From the NCBI GenBank assembly GCA_020848695.1, contig JADLHT010000048.1, positions 27,515-91,514 on the forward strand: DNA of 64,000 nt. Direction: 5' to 3'. The notes below the pieces were generated by a model. The model made no database searches. It saw only the letters and a list, made by a program, of their open reading frames with translations, and had not been told where the DNA came from. Each line of letters starts with the position of its first letter. The stretch's first letter is position 1. Position numbers and translations under genes: made by a program. The DNA comes from Saprospiraceae bacterium (GTDB lineage: Bacteria > Bacteroidota > Bacteroidia > Chitinophagales > Saprospiraceae). Positions 26,794 to 34,339 of the stretch are shown here, one piece after another.

Positions 26794-27122
26794 TCTAATT
26801 TCGTATTATTCTGGTGTCTTGAAAAGTCTCTATTGGTTTTGAATAACATTTTCTTATTGAATTCCTCTTCCATGTCAATACCCAATTGATTGGCCAAACA
26901 AAATACAACAAAAACAATGTCTGACAATTCTTCTGCTATTTCTGTTTTAATATTTTCTGGTTCTTCATCCTTTTTCCATGATTGATCACCATATTGTCTT
27001 ATTAGTATTCTCGCCAGTTCTCCAACTTCTTCTGATAATTGACCAAGGTTGGTAAGTTCAGAAAAATAACGTTTACCAATTTTCTTAATCCATTCATCCA
27101 CCTCTTGTTGCTGTTTTCTCAT
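26790..27122 (-). CDS. MazG-like nucleotide pyrophosphohydrolase
   Basis: This 110-residue all-alpha protein has the MazG metal motif pieces LSEEVGELARIL (EExxE) and ELSDIVFVVFCLANQLGIDMEEEFNKKM (ExxD). It should hydrolyse nucleoside triphosphates, perhaps as house-cleaning. It overlaps dtd upstream and the permease gene downstream by four bases each. A dtd-mazG pair also occurs in other Bacteroidota, as far as I recall. Confidence 0.85.
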   Translation of the reverse strand: MRKQQQEVDEWIKKIGKRYFSELTNLGQLSEEVGELARILIRQYGDQSWKKDEEPENIKTEIAEELSDIVFVVFCLANQLGIDMEEEFNKKMLFKTNRDFSRHQNNTKLD

Positions 27123-27571
27123 ACTTTATCTTTTGTATCTATTATTATTGTTACTGGTCCATCATTGATTAAGTAAATTTTCATATCTGAACCAAATATT
27201 CCACTTTCAATTTTTCCATTGTAGGCCAGTTTAATTTGATCAATAAACAAATTATATAATTCAACTGCCTTTTTAGGGTTTGCAGCCTTACTAAATCCCG
27301 GTCTGTTACCTTTTTTCGTCGATGCAAATAAAGTAAATTGACTAATTATTAAAATCTCTCCCTGAATCTCTTGAATTGATAGATTCATATTCCCTTCCGT
27401 ATCAGAAAATATTCTCAATTGAAGGATTTTAGGTATTAACCAGTCAAGATCTTGTTGAGAATCCATCTCCTCAATTCCAAGAAATAACAGCAATCCTTGA
27501 CCAATTTCAGCATGTTTTATTCCTTTAATTTCAACACTCGATGAACTAATTCTTTGAATTACAACTCTCAC
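27119..27571 (-). CDS. dtd: D-aminoacyl-tRNA deacylase
   Basis: This 150-residue enzyme removes D-amino acids from tRNA. It shows the N-terminal MRVVIQRISSSSVEI, the catalytic-site motif ISQFTLFASTKKGNRPGFSKAANP and the closing NDGPVTIIIDTK (Gly-cis-Pro motif region). The start codon is GTG at 27571. It opens the dtd-mazG-permease operon at the left border of a very A+T-rich region. Confidence 0.95.
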   Translation of the reverse strand: MRVVIQRISSSSVEIKGIKHAEIGQGLLLFLGIEEMDSQQDLDWLIPKILQLRIFSDTEGNMNLSIQEIQGEILIISQFTLFASTKKGNRPGFSKAANPKKAVELYNLFIDQIKLAYNGKIESGIFGSDMKIYLINDGPVTIIIDTKDKV

Positions 27572-28093
27572 AATACAATTTTAATATGCATTTATAATTA
27601 TGTAAGATTACATCAAATCATTTTTTCTTGTAAATTTATTTTCACATTTTTATTCATTTATACTAATCTAGATTCAAACAATAAAAATATTATTTAACAT
27701 CATAAGTTTATTTAATATTTATCTGCTTGTTATTCTTGGTTTTTATATTTTACTTTTAAACAATAAGTGTTTATAATTATATGATTTACTTATACTTTTA
27801 TAACAATAATAATTATATAAAAAAAAATTTAATATATAAATGAAATATTTTCATTTTATTTGTTTATAAAATTTTATTCTCTTCATTTTATTAACATTAC
27901 TAAATCCACATATAATTATCCATAATAATCATAATACATTAGAAATCACGATGGTATTTGTTGATAATTTGTTTATAATTTAAATATTTATTTTAATCCA
28001 CTTTTCAACATTAATAATATAAATCATATTTTTTATTAATTTAATTTAATTATATATACTTATTATACTTCAAAGTTTGTTGAAAAAATTCAT
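27572..28093. other. Very A+T-rich region with DnaA-box-like 9-mers: candidate oriC
   Basis: By hand count only 68 of 480 bases (27601-28080) are G or C. Within about 110 bases there are 9-mers one mismatch from the DnaA box TTATCCACA: TTATCCATA (27916-27924) and, on the minus strand, TTATCAACA (27959-27967). AAATCCACA (27902-27910, two mismatches) and TTTTCAACA (28002-28010) also occur. Genes on both sides face outward. Two parS sites lie about 4 kb to the right. This is consistent with a replication origin but not proven; no dnaA gene is visible. Confidence 0.4.
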
Positions 28094-28117
28094 TTGGATT
28101 TAGAGATTTGCAGTGAA

Positions 28118-29179
28118 ATGAAAGAGAAAAAATTTAAGCAAGTAAGGATCTGGTTATGGGTAGGAATAGTTATGGTTTTGATTCAATTTTTGCTTGGAAG
28201 TATTACTCGATTAACTGAAAGCGGTCTTTCGATAACCGAGTGGAATGTAATTTCAGGGATTGTCTACCCTTACAATGATGACTTATGGCAATTAGAATTT
28301 AATAAATACAAGTTGAGTCCACAATATGAGAAAATAAATCTTGGTATGAGCTTGGAAGAGTTTAAGAATATTTATTTCTGGGAGTATTTTCATAGAATGT
28401 GGGGACGAATAATTGCCTTAAGCTTTATTTTCCCTTTTTTATTTTTTCTTTTCAATAAAATGTTGTCAAGAACATTATTGAGACAATTTCTCATTTTGAT
28501 CTTATTGGGTATATTGGAAGGTTCACTCGGATGGATTATGGTTAGCAGCGGTCTCAATACTAGGCCCTGGGTAAACGCATATAAGCTCAGTTTCCATTTA
28601 ATTTGTGCAACAGTAATTGTTGCTTATTTGTACTGGATTGTTTATACCTATCAAGATCAGAAAAATGCACTTGAGAAGAAATATAAGATGGGTTATTTAA
28701 TACTTGGAATTTTAATATTAACGCAGATATTTTTAGGTGGAGTTATGAGTGGAATGCGTGCAGGTCTACTGGCTCCAACCTGGCCTGATATAAATAATTT
28801 TATTATTCCACCTGAAGTTTATAATAATTTTAGTAGTAAGGAATATTTGTTTTATAATTATGAGGAGAATAGTCATAGCGGTATTCTTGTTCAGTTTTTT
28901 CATCGAAGCTGTGCTTATTTAATATTTATGTATTTGGTAGTATTGAATGTGTATTTGATAAAAAATAAGGATTATGAACAATTAAAATGGTGTTTATTTC
29001 TTTTGACTAGTATTATAATACAAGGCATACTAGGAATTTATACGGTATTAAATTGTACCGGAAATATTCCTATTCTTTTAGGCGTAAGTCATCAGATATG
29101 GGGAATACTAAGTTTTCTGTTTTGTCTGAATCTTATGTTTAGAAATCACAGTTTTTCAATTTTCGCATTAAGTAAATAA
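28118..29179 (+). CDS. Heme A synthase (COX15/CtaA family)
   Basis: This membrane protein of about 353 residues from the ATG at 28118 (MKEKKFKQVRIW) has eight predicted helices. It oxidises heme O to heme A for cytochrome oxidase. Family features are LLGSITRLTESGLSITEW near the N-terminus and four helix histidines: YFHRMWGR, SFHLICAT, FFHRSCAY and VSHQIWGI. GGVMSGMRAGLLAPTWPDINN and a large periplasmic insert between early helices resemble the alphaproteobacterial/mitochondrial type. A TTG at 28094 is a less likely start. The other oxidase genes are not in the window. Confidence 0.92.
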   Translation: MKEKKFKQVRIWLWVGIVMVLIQFLLGSITRLTESGLSITEWNVISGIVYPYNDDLWQLEFNKYKLSPQYEKINLGMSLEEFKNIYFWEYFHRMWGRIIALSFIFPFLFFLFNKMLSRTLLRQFLILILLGILEGSLGWIMVSSGLNTRPWVNAYKLSFHLICATVIVAYLYWIVYTYQDQKNALEKKYKMGYLILGILILTQIFLGGVMSGMRAGLLAPTWPDINNFIIPPEVYNNFSSKEYLFYNYEENSHSGILVQFFHRSCAYLIFMYLVVLNVYLIKNKDYEQLKWCLFLLTSIIIQGILGIYTVLNCTGNIPILLGVSHQIWGILSFLFCLNLMFRNHSFSIFALSK

Positions 29180-29211
29180 TTTGCTGTAAGAATTCAAAAT
29201 AATTACATTTG
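29180..29211 (+). promoter_or_regulatory. Bacteroidota promoter of the alpha/beta hydrolase gene
   Basis: TTTG (29180-29183), a 20-base spacer and TACATTTG (29204-29211) match the -33/-7 consensus TTTG and TAnnTTTG. The ATG at 29230 is 18 bases further on. Confidence 0.7.
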
Positions 29212-29229
29212 TAAATTATAAGCAAAGGA

Positions 29230-29994
29230 ATGAGATTAGAGATTATAACGGAAGGTAAATTTAAGTATGTAGAATCTAAGAGTGAAGGGCCGGTAATTAT
29301 GTTATTGCATGGACTTTTTGGTGCACTTAGCAACTTTAGTGGAATAGTTGATTATTTTGGAGACAAATATCGGGTGGTAGTGCCTATCCTACCTATTTAT
29401 GATTTACCCATTCATCAAGTTTCATTAGATGGGCTCGTTAAGTATGTAAAAGAATTTGTTGAATATAAAGCGTTGGAACATATTAATATCTTAGGGAATT
29501 CACTGGGCGGACATATTGCTTTATTGTTTGTGTTGGACTCTCAGAGTAAAATAAATAGTCTTTGTATTACAGGAAGTTCAGGATTATTCGAATCAGCAAT
29601 GGGTAGTAGTTTTCCAAAACGTGGAGATTATGAATATATAAAGAATAAAACCGAAGAAACCTTTTATGACCCTAAGACAGCCACAAAGGAGTTGGTTGAT
29701 GAGGTCTTTGAGATAACAAGAAACAGACTTAAGGCGATACGAATTATTGCTACTGCTAAATCAGCAATAAGGCATAATCTGGCAGATAAACTCGATCGTA
29801 TTACCGTACCCACATTAATTATATGGGGAAGGAATGATGGAGTAACTCCTCCTTTTGTAGGAGAAAAGTTTAATGAGTTAATAAAGAATTCTGATTTACA
29901 CTTTTTAGATAAATGTGGACATGCACCCATGATGGAATTACCGGATGAGTTCAATAAAATCCTAGAAGGGTTTCTTAGTAAACATGTATCATAA
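29230..29994 (+). CDS. Alpha/beta hydrolase
   Basis: This 254-residue soluble enzyme has the oxyanion segment VIMLLHGLFGALSNF, nucleophile elbow ILGNSLGGH (Ser in GNSLGG), acid region PTLIIWGRNDGVTPP and catalytic His in DKCGHAPMMELPDEF. The set matches the MhpC/2-hydroxymuconate semialdehyde hydrolase-like group. The substrate is unknown. It has its own promoter and stands between heme A synthase and an ECF sigma gene. Confidence 0.88.
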   Translation: MRLEIITEGKFKYVESKSEGPVIMLLHGLFGALSNFSGIVDYFGDKYRVVVPILPIYDLPIHQVSLDGLVKYVKEFVEYKALEHINILGNSLGGHIALLFVLDSQSKINSLCITGSSGLFESAMGSSFPKRGDYEYIKNKTEETFYDPKTATKELVDEVFEITRNRLKAIRIIATAKSAIRHNLADKLDRITVPTLIIWGRNDGVTPPFVGEKFNELIKNSDLHFLDKCGHAPMMELPDEFNKILEGFLSKHVS

Positions 29995-30061
29995 TAAAAA
30001 TTGCTTTATAAAGCAGCGAATCAGGCATTTGTAGGATCGTCAATAGGATATCTTGTTGTTC

Positions 30062-30598
30062 ATGCAAATAAATGATATCATAAAAGGTTGTATAGGTGGT
30101 GACATTTTGTGCCAAAAGGAATTGTTTGATCTATTGGCAGGTAAGCTAATGGGAGTATGTATGAGATACTCTAAAGATAAAATGGAAGCGGAAGATCTAT
30201 TGCAAGACAGTTTTATAAAAATTTTCACAAACCTTGAATCCTTTAAAAATGATGGTCCGTTAGAGGCATGGGCGAGAAGAATAATAATCAATACTTCCAT
30301 CAAGAAGTATCACAAGATGAGTTATCAGAACGAGAGCCCATCTAGCGATCTGATGCCGGAAAAAACTACTGATTTCTCGGCATTGGATGGATTGTTATAT
30401 AATGAACTGCTGGAAATGGTTAATGATTTACCTCAGGGATATAGGGTAGTATTTAACCTTTATGCAGTTGAAGGATATTCTCATAAAGAGATTGCAGAGT
30501 TGTTGAATATTAAAGAAGCAACTTCTAGATCTCAATTGGTAAAAGCAAGAATGGTTTTACAAGAAAAAATTACTAAGAGTCAAAAGATTGTTATATGA
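30062..30598 (+). CDS. ECF-type RNA polymerase sigma factor
   Basis: This protein of about 178 residues has region 2 (LFDLLAGKLMGVCMRYSKDKMEAEDLLQDSFIKIF, EAWARRIIINTSIKKY) and region 4 (LPQGYRVVFNLYAVEGYSHKEIAELL, EATSRSQLVKARMVLQ). It ends with ATGA overlapping the next gene, which carries a membrane-anchored N-terminal domain and is probably its anti-sigma factor. The ATG at 30062 is preferred over TTG codons upstream. Confidence 0.92.
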   Translation: MQINDIIKGCIGGDILCQKELFDLLAGKLMGVCMRYSKDKMEAEDLLQDSFIKIFTNLESFKNDGPLEAWARRIIINTSIKKYHKMSYQNESPSSDLMPEKTTDFSALDGLLYNELLEMVNDLPQGYRVVFNLYAVEGYSHKEIAELLNIKEATSRSQLVKARMVLQEKITKSQKIVI

Positions 30599-32073
30599 AC
30601 AACAGAAATGAGCATGAATTAGACAAACTTTTCAGGAAAAAACTTAAAAGTTTGGATCTGGGTAGCCAAGAGCATCTTTGGCAGGGTATTGCTGATCAAA
30701 TCAGTCAAAATAAAAGATCAAACAGATTTATTGGTTTTGGTTGGTTCTCTGCAATTTTATTGAGTTTTACCTTGTTTGGATTGGGACTTAATTTAGCTTA
30801 TAAGTATAAAACTGAACAGGATCTAAATAAGGGTAATAAAATGGTTTCGATTAGTGAAAACTATACGAATATAGAAAGTAGCGAAAACTATATTGAAAAA
30901 AATTCTGTGGAGGCATTAAAAGGAACTAAGGCAACAGAAGCTGCCTATCCTAAAGCATCGAATAATATAGAAATTAATTCTAATATAAAAAGTATTGATT
31001 ATAAGGATAATAATTCAAGGGGAGTAACGGAATCATATTTAAATCGTGGCAATATTTTAAATAGCAATGTTAAAGCACAGAATTCTTATAATAGGAAGTT
31101 TTCAAATGAAAACGGCAAAAATGACGAGTTCAGTAACACTAGAAGTAAGGATATAATTCAGCAAAAAGATATAAATAATTTAGCAGGCATTGAAAATAAT
31201 GAAAATTACAAAATAGATATACCATCTCAAAAACTTGATTTGTCTTATCCAGAGTTCGAAGATTTAGAGAAGAAAGAACTTACAGTAATTAAACAAAATA
31301 ATTTAAGGATAAAATCAAATTTACATCTAGAATTAAACGATTATTGTCTTTCTAAGAACTTTACACCTCTTGACCACTTTGATATTGATGTTTATTATTC
31401 ACCGGAAATTTCACACAGAAATATAATTGCAAAAAGAGAATCTGTTGTTAACTATGCTCAGAAAAGATCTGGTGCAGAGTCATTTGCAGGTGCATCTTCA
31501 TTTGGAATCAGAGCTTCTTATGTTACTAAGAATGGCTTGGCATTTAGGACAGGTATTAATTTTGGCAGTATCAGTGAAAAATTCGAATATTTCGATGGTA
31601 AGGAGACCCTAACCAAGGTAATTTATGATTCTAAAGGAAATCCGATTGATACCCAAAAAACAATTATTGATAAAATTGCAAGACAAAAGAACGTATATAA
31701 ATTCTATGATATCCCGGCTTTAATCGGATATGAGATGGATATTTCTGATTTTGTCTTTTCTTTCAATGCAGGACTTGGAATGAACCTTCGAACAAAATAT
31801 TATGGTAGTATTTATTCTGAGGATGGGTCAAAGGTGATAAATCTTAACAGTACACAAGGGGAGAACGGTGATTCACGTTTGTTTAAAAGCAATATAGGAT
31901 TGAGTATAGTTGCGAGCTTTGGCTTGAATTACAAGTTAAATGGACATTTTTTATTGCTCGCTGAGCCTAATCTAAGATATTACCTAAACCCTATTACAAC
32001 AGATACCTATTCTCTAGAGCAGAGGTATTTTCAAATGGGGATCTCAATTGGTTTAAGATATAGAATATATTAA
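30595..32073 (+). CDS. Membrane-anchored putative anti-sigma protein with C-terminal beta-barrel-like domain
   Basis: This protein has 492 residues. Residues 1-45 form a small charged domain (NEHELDKLFRKKLKSLDLGSQ), followed by one membrane helix (IGFGWFSAILLSFTLFGLGL). An Asn/Lys/Ser-rich linker of about 190 residues comes next, then a C-terminal region of beta strands from about residue 290 (FGIRASYVTKNGLAFRTGINF, YDIPALIGYEMDISDFVFSF, FLLLAEPNLRYYLNPI). It ends YFQMGISIGLRYRIY like an outer-membrane barrel. Overlap with the sigma gene suggests it controls that factor. One chain that spans both membranes is notable. Confidence 0.75.
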   Translation: MNNRNEHELDKLFRKKLKSLDLGSQEHLWQGIADQISQNKRSNRFIGFGWFSAILLSFTLFGLGLNLAYKYKTEQDLNKGNKMVSISENYTNIESSENYIEKNSVEALKGTKATEAAYPKASNNIEINSNIKSIDYKDNNSRGVTESYLNRGNILNSNVKAQNSYNRKFSNENGKNDEFSNTRSKDIIQQKDINNLAGIENNENYKIDIPSQKLDLSYPEFEDLEKKELTVIKQNNLRIKSNLHLELNDYCLSKNFTPLDHFDIDVYYSPEISHRNIIAKRESVVNYAQKRSGAESFAGASSFGIRASYVTKNGLAFRTGINFGSISEKFEYFDGKETLTKVIYDSKGNPIDTQKTIIDKIARQKNVYKFYDIPALIGYEMDISDFVFSFNAGLGMNLRTKYYGSIYSEDGSKVINLNSTQGENGDSRLFKSNIGLSIVASFGLNYKLNGHFLLLAEPNLRYYLNPITTDTYSLEQRYFQMGISIGLRYRIY

Positions 32074-32092
32074 AATATTGATAATTTAGTGG

Positions 32093-32122
32093 AAAAGGCT
32101 CGAAGTTCTTCGGGCCTTTTTT
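32093..32122 (+). terminator. Rho-independent terminator
   Basis: AAAAGGCTCGAA (32093-32104) pairs with TTCGGGCCTTTT (32109-32120) with one G-U pair, loop GTTC, followed by T residues. It lies 20 bases after the stop of the anti-sigma/barrel gene and runs straight into parS site 1. Confidence 0.85.
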
Positions 32123-32137
32123 GTTTCACGTGGAACA
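32122..32137. promoter_or_regulatory. parS site 1 (ParB binding, near-consensus)
   Basis: TGTTTCACGTGGAACA differs by one base from the widely conserved bacterial parS TGTTTCACGTGAAACA. It lies in the intergenic gap right behind the terminator. The parA and parB genes are not in the window. Confidence 0.85.
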
Positions 32138-32273
32138 TCTTGATACCAAAACTTAAATTTATTTCTAGGTATAAGAGTTTTAACCAATGATATTAGGATA
32201 AGTATTTTAAACTGAATTTGAAACTTCTATTAAGATAATTTACTTACTTTTAATTTGAATAAAGCCTTTTTGT

Positions 32274-32289
32274 CGTTTCACGTGAAACA
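32274..32289. promoter_or_regulatory. parS site 2 (ParB binding, near-consensus)
   Basis: CGTTTCACGTGAAACA differs from TGTTTCACGTGAAACA only in its first base. Its 14-bp centre (32275-32288) is a perfect palindrome. It lies 137 bases after site 1 and touches the ATG at 32290, so bound ParB could also affect expression of that gene. Confidence 0.88.
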
Positions 32290-32808
32290 ATGAGTATTAA
32301 AATTAAAATATCTAAAGCATTAGAAAAGTTTGATTCTAAAGGAGAAAAAACGGGTTGGACCTATATTTATTTAGAGAAAGAATTATCTGATCAAATTGCA
32401 CCAGAAATCAAAATATCTTATAGAGTTTTTGTAAGAATAGATCAAGCACTAGAACCTCTTATTATGACTACCTTGCCAATGGGTAAAGGAAATTTCATAA
32501 TACCCATCAAGTCAGAAGTATTAAAAAAAATAAGAAAAAAAGCCGGTGATATAGTACAGCTAGAAATTTCAATGAATCTTAATAAGTATGAAATTGATTC
32601 GGATTTTAGAGAATTCTTAGAAAGCGATCAAAAAGCAATTATGCATTTTAATAGTCTTACTCGTTCTCATCAGAACTATTTTTCAAAATGGATTGAATCG
32701 GCCAAAACTGAAACTACCAAGGCTAATAGAATAGCCGAAGCTATTCAAGCCTTGGCTAAAAAGATGAGCTATTCAGAGATGTTGAATGCAAGAAAGAAAA
32801 ATAATTAA
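32290..32808 (+). CDS. DUF1905 plus YdeI/OmpD-associated domain protein
   Basis: This 172-residue cytoplasmic protein has an N-terminal DUF1905-like barrel (GEKTGWTYIYLEKELSDQI, YRVFVRIDQ, FIIPIKSEVLKKIRKKAGD). The C-terminal YdeI/OmpD-associated helical motif is HFNSLTRSHQNYFSKWIESA with KTETTKANRIAEAIQALA. Proteins of this type are annotated as bacteriocin-protection related; the mechanism is unknown. The parS site abuts its start codon. Confidence 0.8.
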   Translation: MSIKIKISKALEKFDSKGEKTGWTYIYLEKELSDQIAPEIKISYRVFVRIDQALEPLIMTTLPMGKGNFIIPIKSEVLKKIRKKAGDIVQLEISMNLNKYEIDSDFREFLESDQKAIMHFNSLTRSHQNYFSKWIESAKTETTKANRIAEAIQALAKKMSYSEMLNARKKNN

Positions 32809-32880
32809 TATATAATAAATTAAAAATATGTAAAATATTATTAATCAGTGTTGTGTACTATAATATTGCAAGAAAGCTCT

Positions 32881-33252
32881 CTAAATTGCGTCAAATCGCA
32901 TTGTTCTTTTGATATGGGCATGCCGTATTATTCCTTGAGCATAGTAAGCATTTTGCCCAGAATTATATTTTTCTAAGTAAGCCATATTTATTTTCTCATG
33001 AATTGGATCCATTTTTAGGACAGGAGTAGCAATGATATCTATGATTACATGATCACATTTTAGTTGACCCCTTGAATCTCTAAGAAAAGCATTGTACCAA
33101 CTATTTTCTTTTAAACCCCAGGATCGGGCAAATATCATATTATCAAAGACTACCATCCAGATTTCTAAAAATTTACTCCTAGAACTTCCCGCTTTAATAC
33201 CAATAAGATTATGATGTTTTATATAATTAATAAGAAACTCTTGACTTTCCAT
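32881..33252 (-). CDS. DUF2255-family protein
   Basis: This 123-residue protein reads NLIGIKAGSSRSKFLEIWMVVFDNMIFARSW, then SWYNAFLRDSRGQL and INMAYLEKYNSGQNAYY. It matches the short all-beta DUF2255 pattern (possible flavin- or PNPOx-like fold). No catalytic motif is known to me. It is a single gene without a visible operon partner. Confidence 0.7.
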   Translation of the reverse strand: MESQEFLINYIKHHNLIGIKAGSSRSKFLEIWMVVFDNMIFARSWGLKENSWYNAFLRDSRGQLKCDHVIIDIIATPVLKMDPIHEKINMAYLEKYNSGQNAYYAQGIIRHAHIKRTMRFDAI

Positions 33253-33424
33253 TTTTTCAATTAGTTTAAAATACTACAATTCAATATTTATATTCAAATA
33301 TCCTGGATCTAGATAGGTGATTTATCACTCTAACAAGATAATATATTGATAATCAACATAATACAATTTTTTCTAAGGTCTTCAAAATGAATTAATGTAA
33401 TTTTTTAATATAAATCATAATAAT

Positions 33425-34285
33425 TTAAGGTCTCAAATGTTTCCATCTCCGATGTGTCCATAACCAAGGAGCCGGATTATTACGAATGACCGCTTCAACT
33501 TTAGATATAAAAAGTTCTGTTACTTGATTTTCTTTTAATTCAGAAGGATCGGCTACCAACTCTTCCACTGTAACCTCGTAATAGGATTCTTTTAATTTTC
33601 TTTGATTTAAATAATAGACCGGTAATCCGAATTCTCTGCTATATTTTTCAAGACCGTGAATTACGGGTATTTTTTGGCCAAAAAAATTAACCCAGATTGC
33701 TTTATCTGTATTATAAGGATATTGATCTAACATTAGGAGAATTGCTCTACCTTTTGGTATTTCTTCGATAATTCTCCGAGTTTCCCAAGTTTTAATCAGA
33801 TGGATACTACTTCTAGACCGAAGTGAATAAACAAATTTTTCCAGATAAGGATTTCTGATTGCTTTATAGATTCCAATAACTCTTTCAGGCAGATGGTAGG
33901 CACTTGAAAGTACGGTCCATTCCCAATTATAATAATGAGGACAGACAAGAATCAATGATTTATTTTTATTGAGCAATTCACGAACTGTTTCTAATCCTTT
34001 AATCGGATTTCTTCTCATTATTTCATTACCGGAAAGGCTTAGGCCTTTAATACTTTCAAGGGTTATGGTTGACAAGTTTTGATAATTACTGGATATAAAA
34101 TCCTGTAATTCTTTTTTATTAAGATTCGGGAAGCAATAATTAATATTGCTAATAAGTGTTTTTCGGCGATATTTAATTACTCGAGAGAGGATGAATTTTA
34201 AAAGAAATGAAAGCTTATTAATCAACCAGAATGGTATCAACTTAAAGAATAAAATACAAGTTCTAACCAAAAGATAACTTATCAT
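33425..34285 (-). CDS. Lysophospholipid/lauroyl acyltransferase, LpxL-like
   Basis: This inner-membrane protein of about 286 residues from the ATG at 34285 (TTG at 34294 possible) has an N-terminal anchor. The acyltransferase core includes LILVCPHYYNWEWTVLSSA (HX4E motif), GRAILLMLDQYPYNT and NPAPWLWTHRRWKHLRP, all typical of HtrB/LpxL late lipid A acyltransferases. It probably adds an acyl chain to lipid A or an ornithine-type lipid. It is divergent from the GH92 gene. Confidence 0.88.
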   Translation of the reverse strand: MISYLLVRTCILFFKLIPFWLINKLSFLLKFILSRVIKYRRKTLISNINYCFPNLNKKELQDFISSNYQNLSTITLESIKGLSLSGNEIMRRNPIKGLETVRELLNKNKSLILVCPHYYNWEWTVLSSAYHLPERVIGIYKAIRNPYLEKFVYSLRSRSSIHLIKTWETRRIIEEIPKGRAILLMLDQYPYNTDKAIWVNFFGQKIPVIHGLEKYSREFGLPVYYLNQRKLKESYYEVTVEELVADPSELKENQVTELFISKVEAVIRNNPAPWLWTHRRWKHLRP

Positions 34286-34320
34286 ATCTAACAAACATAC
34301 AAAAGAACAAAGTATACAAT

Positions 34321-34328
34321 TAATTTTG
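34321..34328 (+). promoter_or_regulatory. Possible -7 box of the GH92 gene
   Basis: TAATTTTG fits TAnnTTTG and ends 11 bases before the ATG at 34340. No TTTG is seen at the -33 position, so this is only a candidate. Confidence 0.35.
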
Positions 34329-34339
34329 AAGTTTCATTT

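Noticed and set aside
27572..28093. GC-skew change as proof of the origin.
   Set aside because: Hand counts in a few lines show G over C mainly on the coding strand on both sides; I cannot separate replication from coding effects without a full computation.
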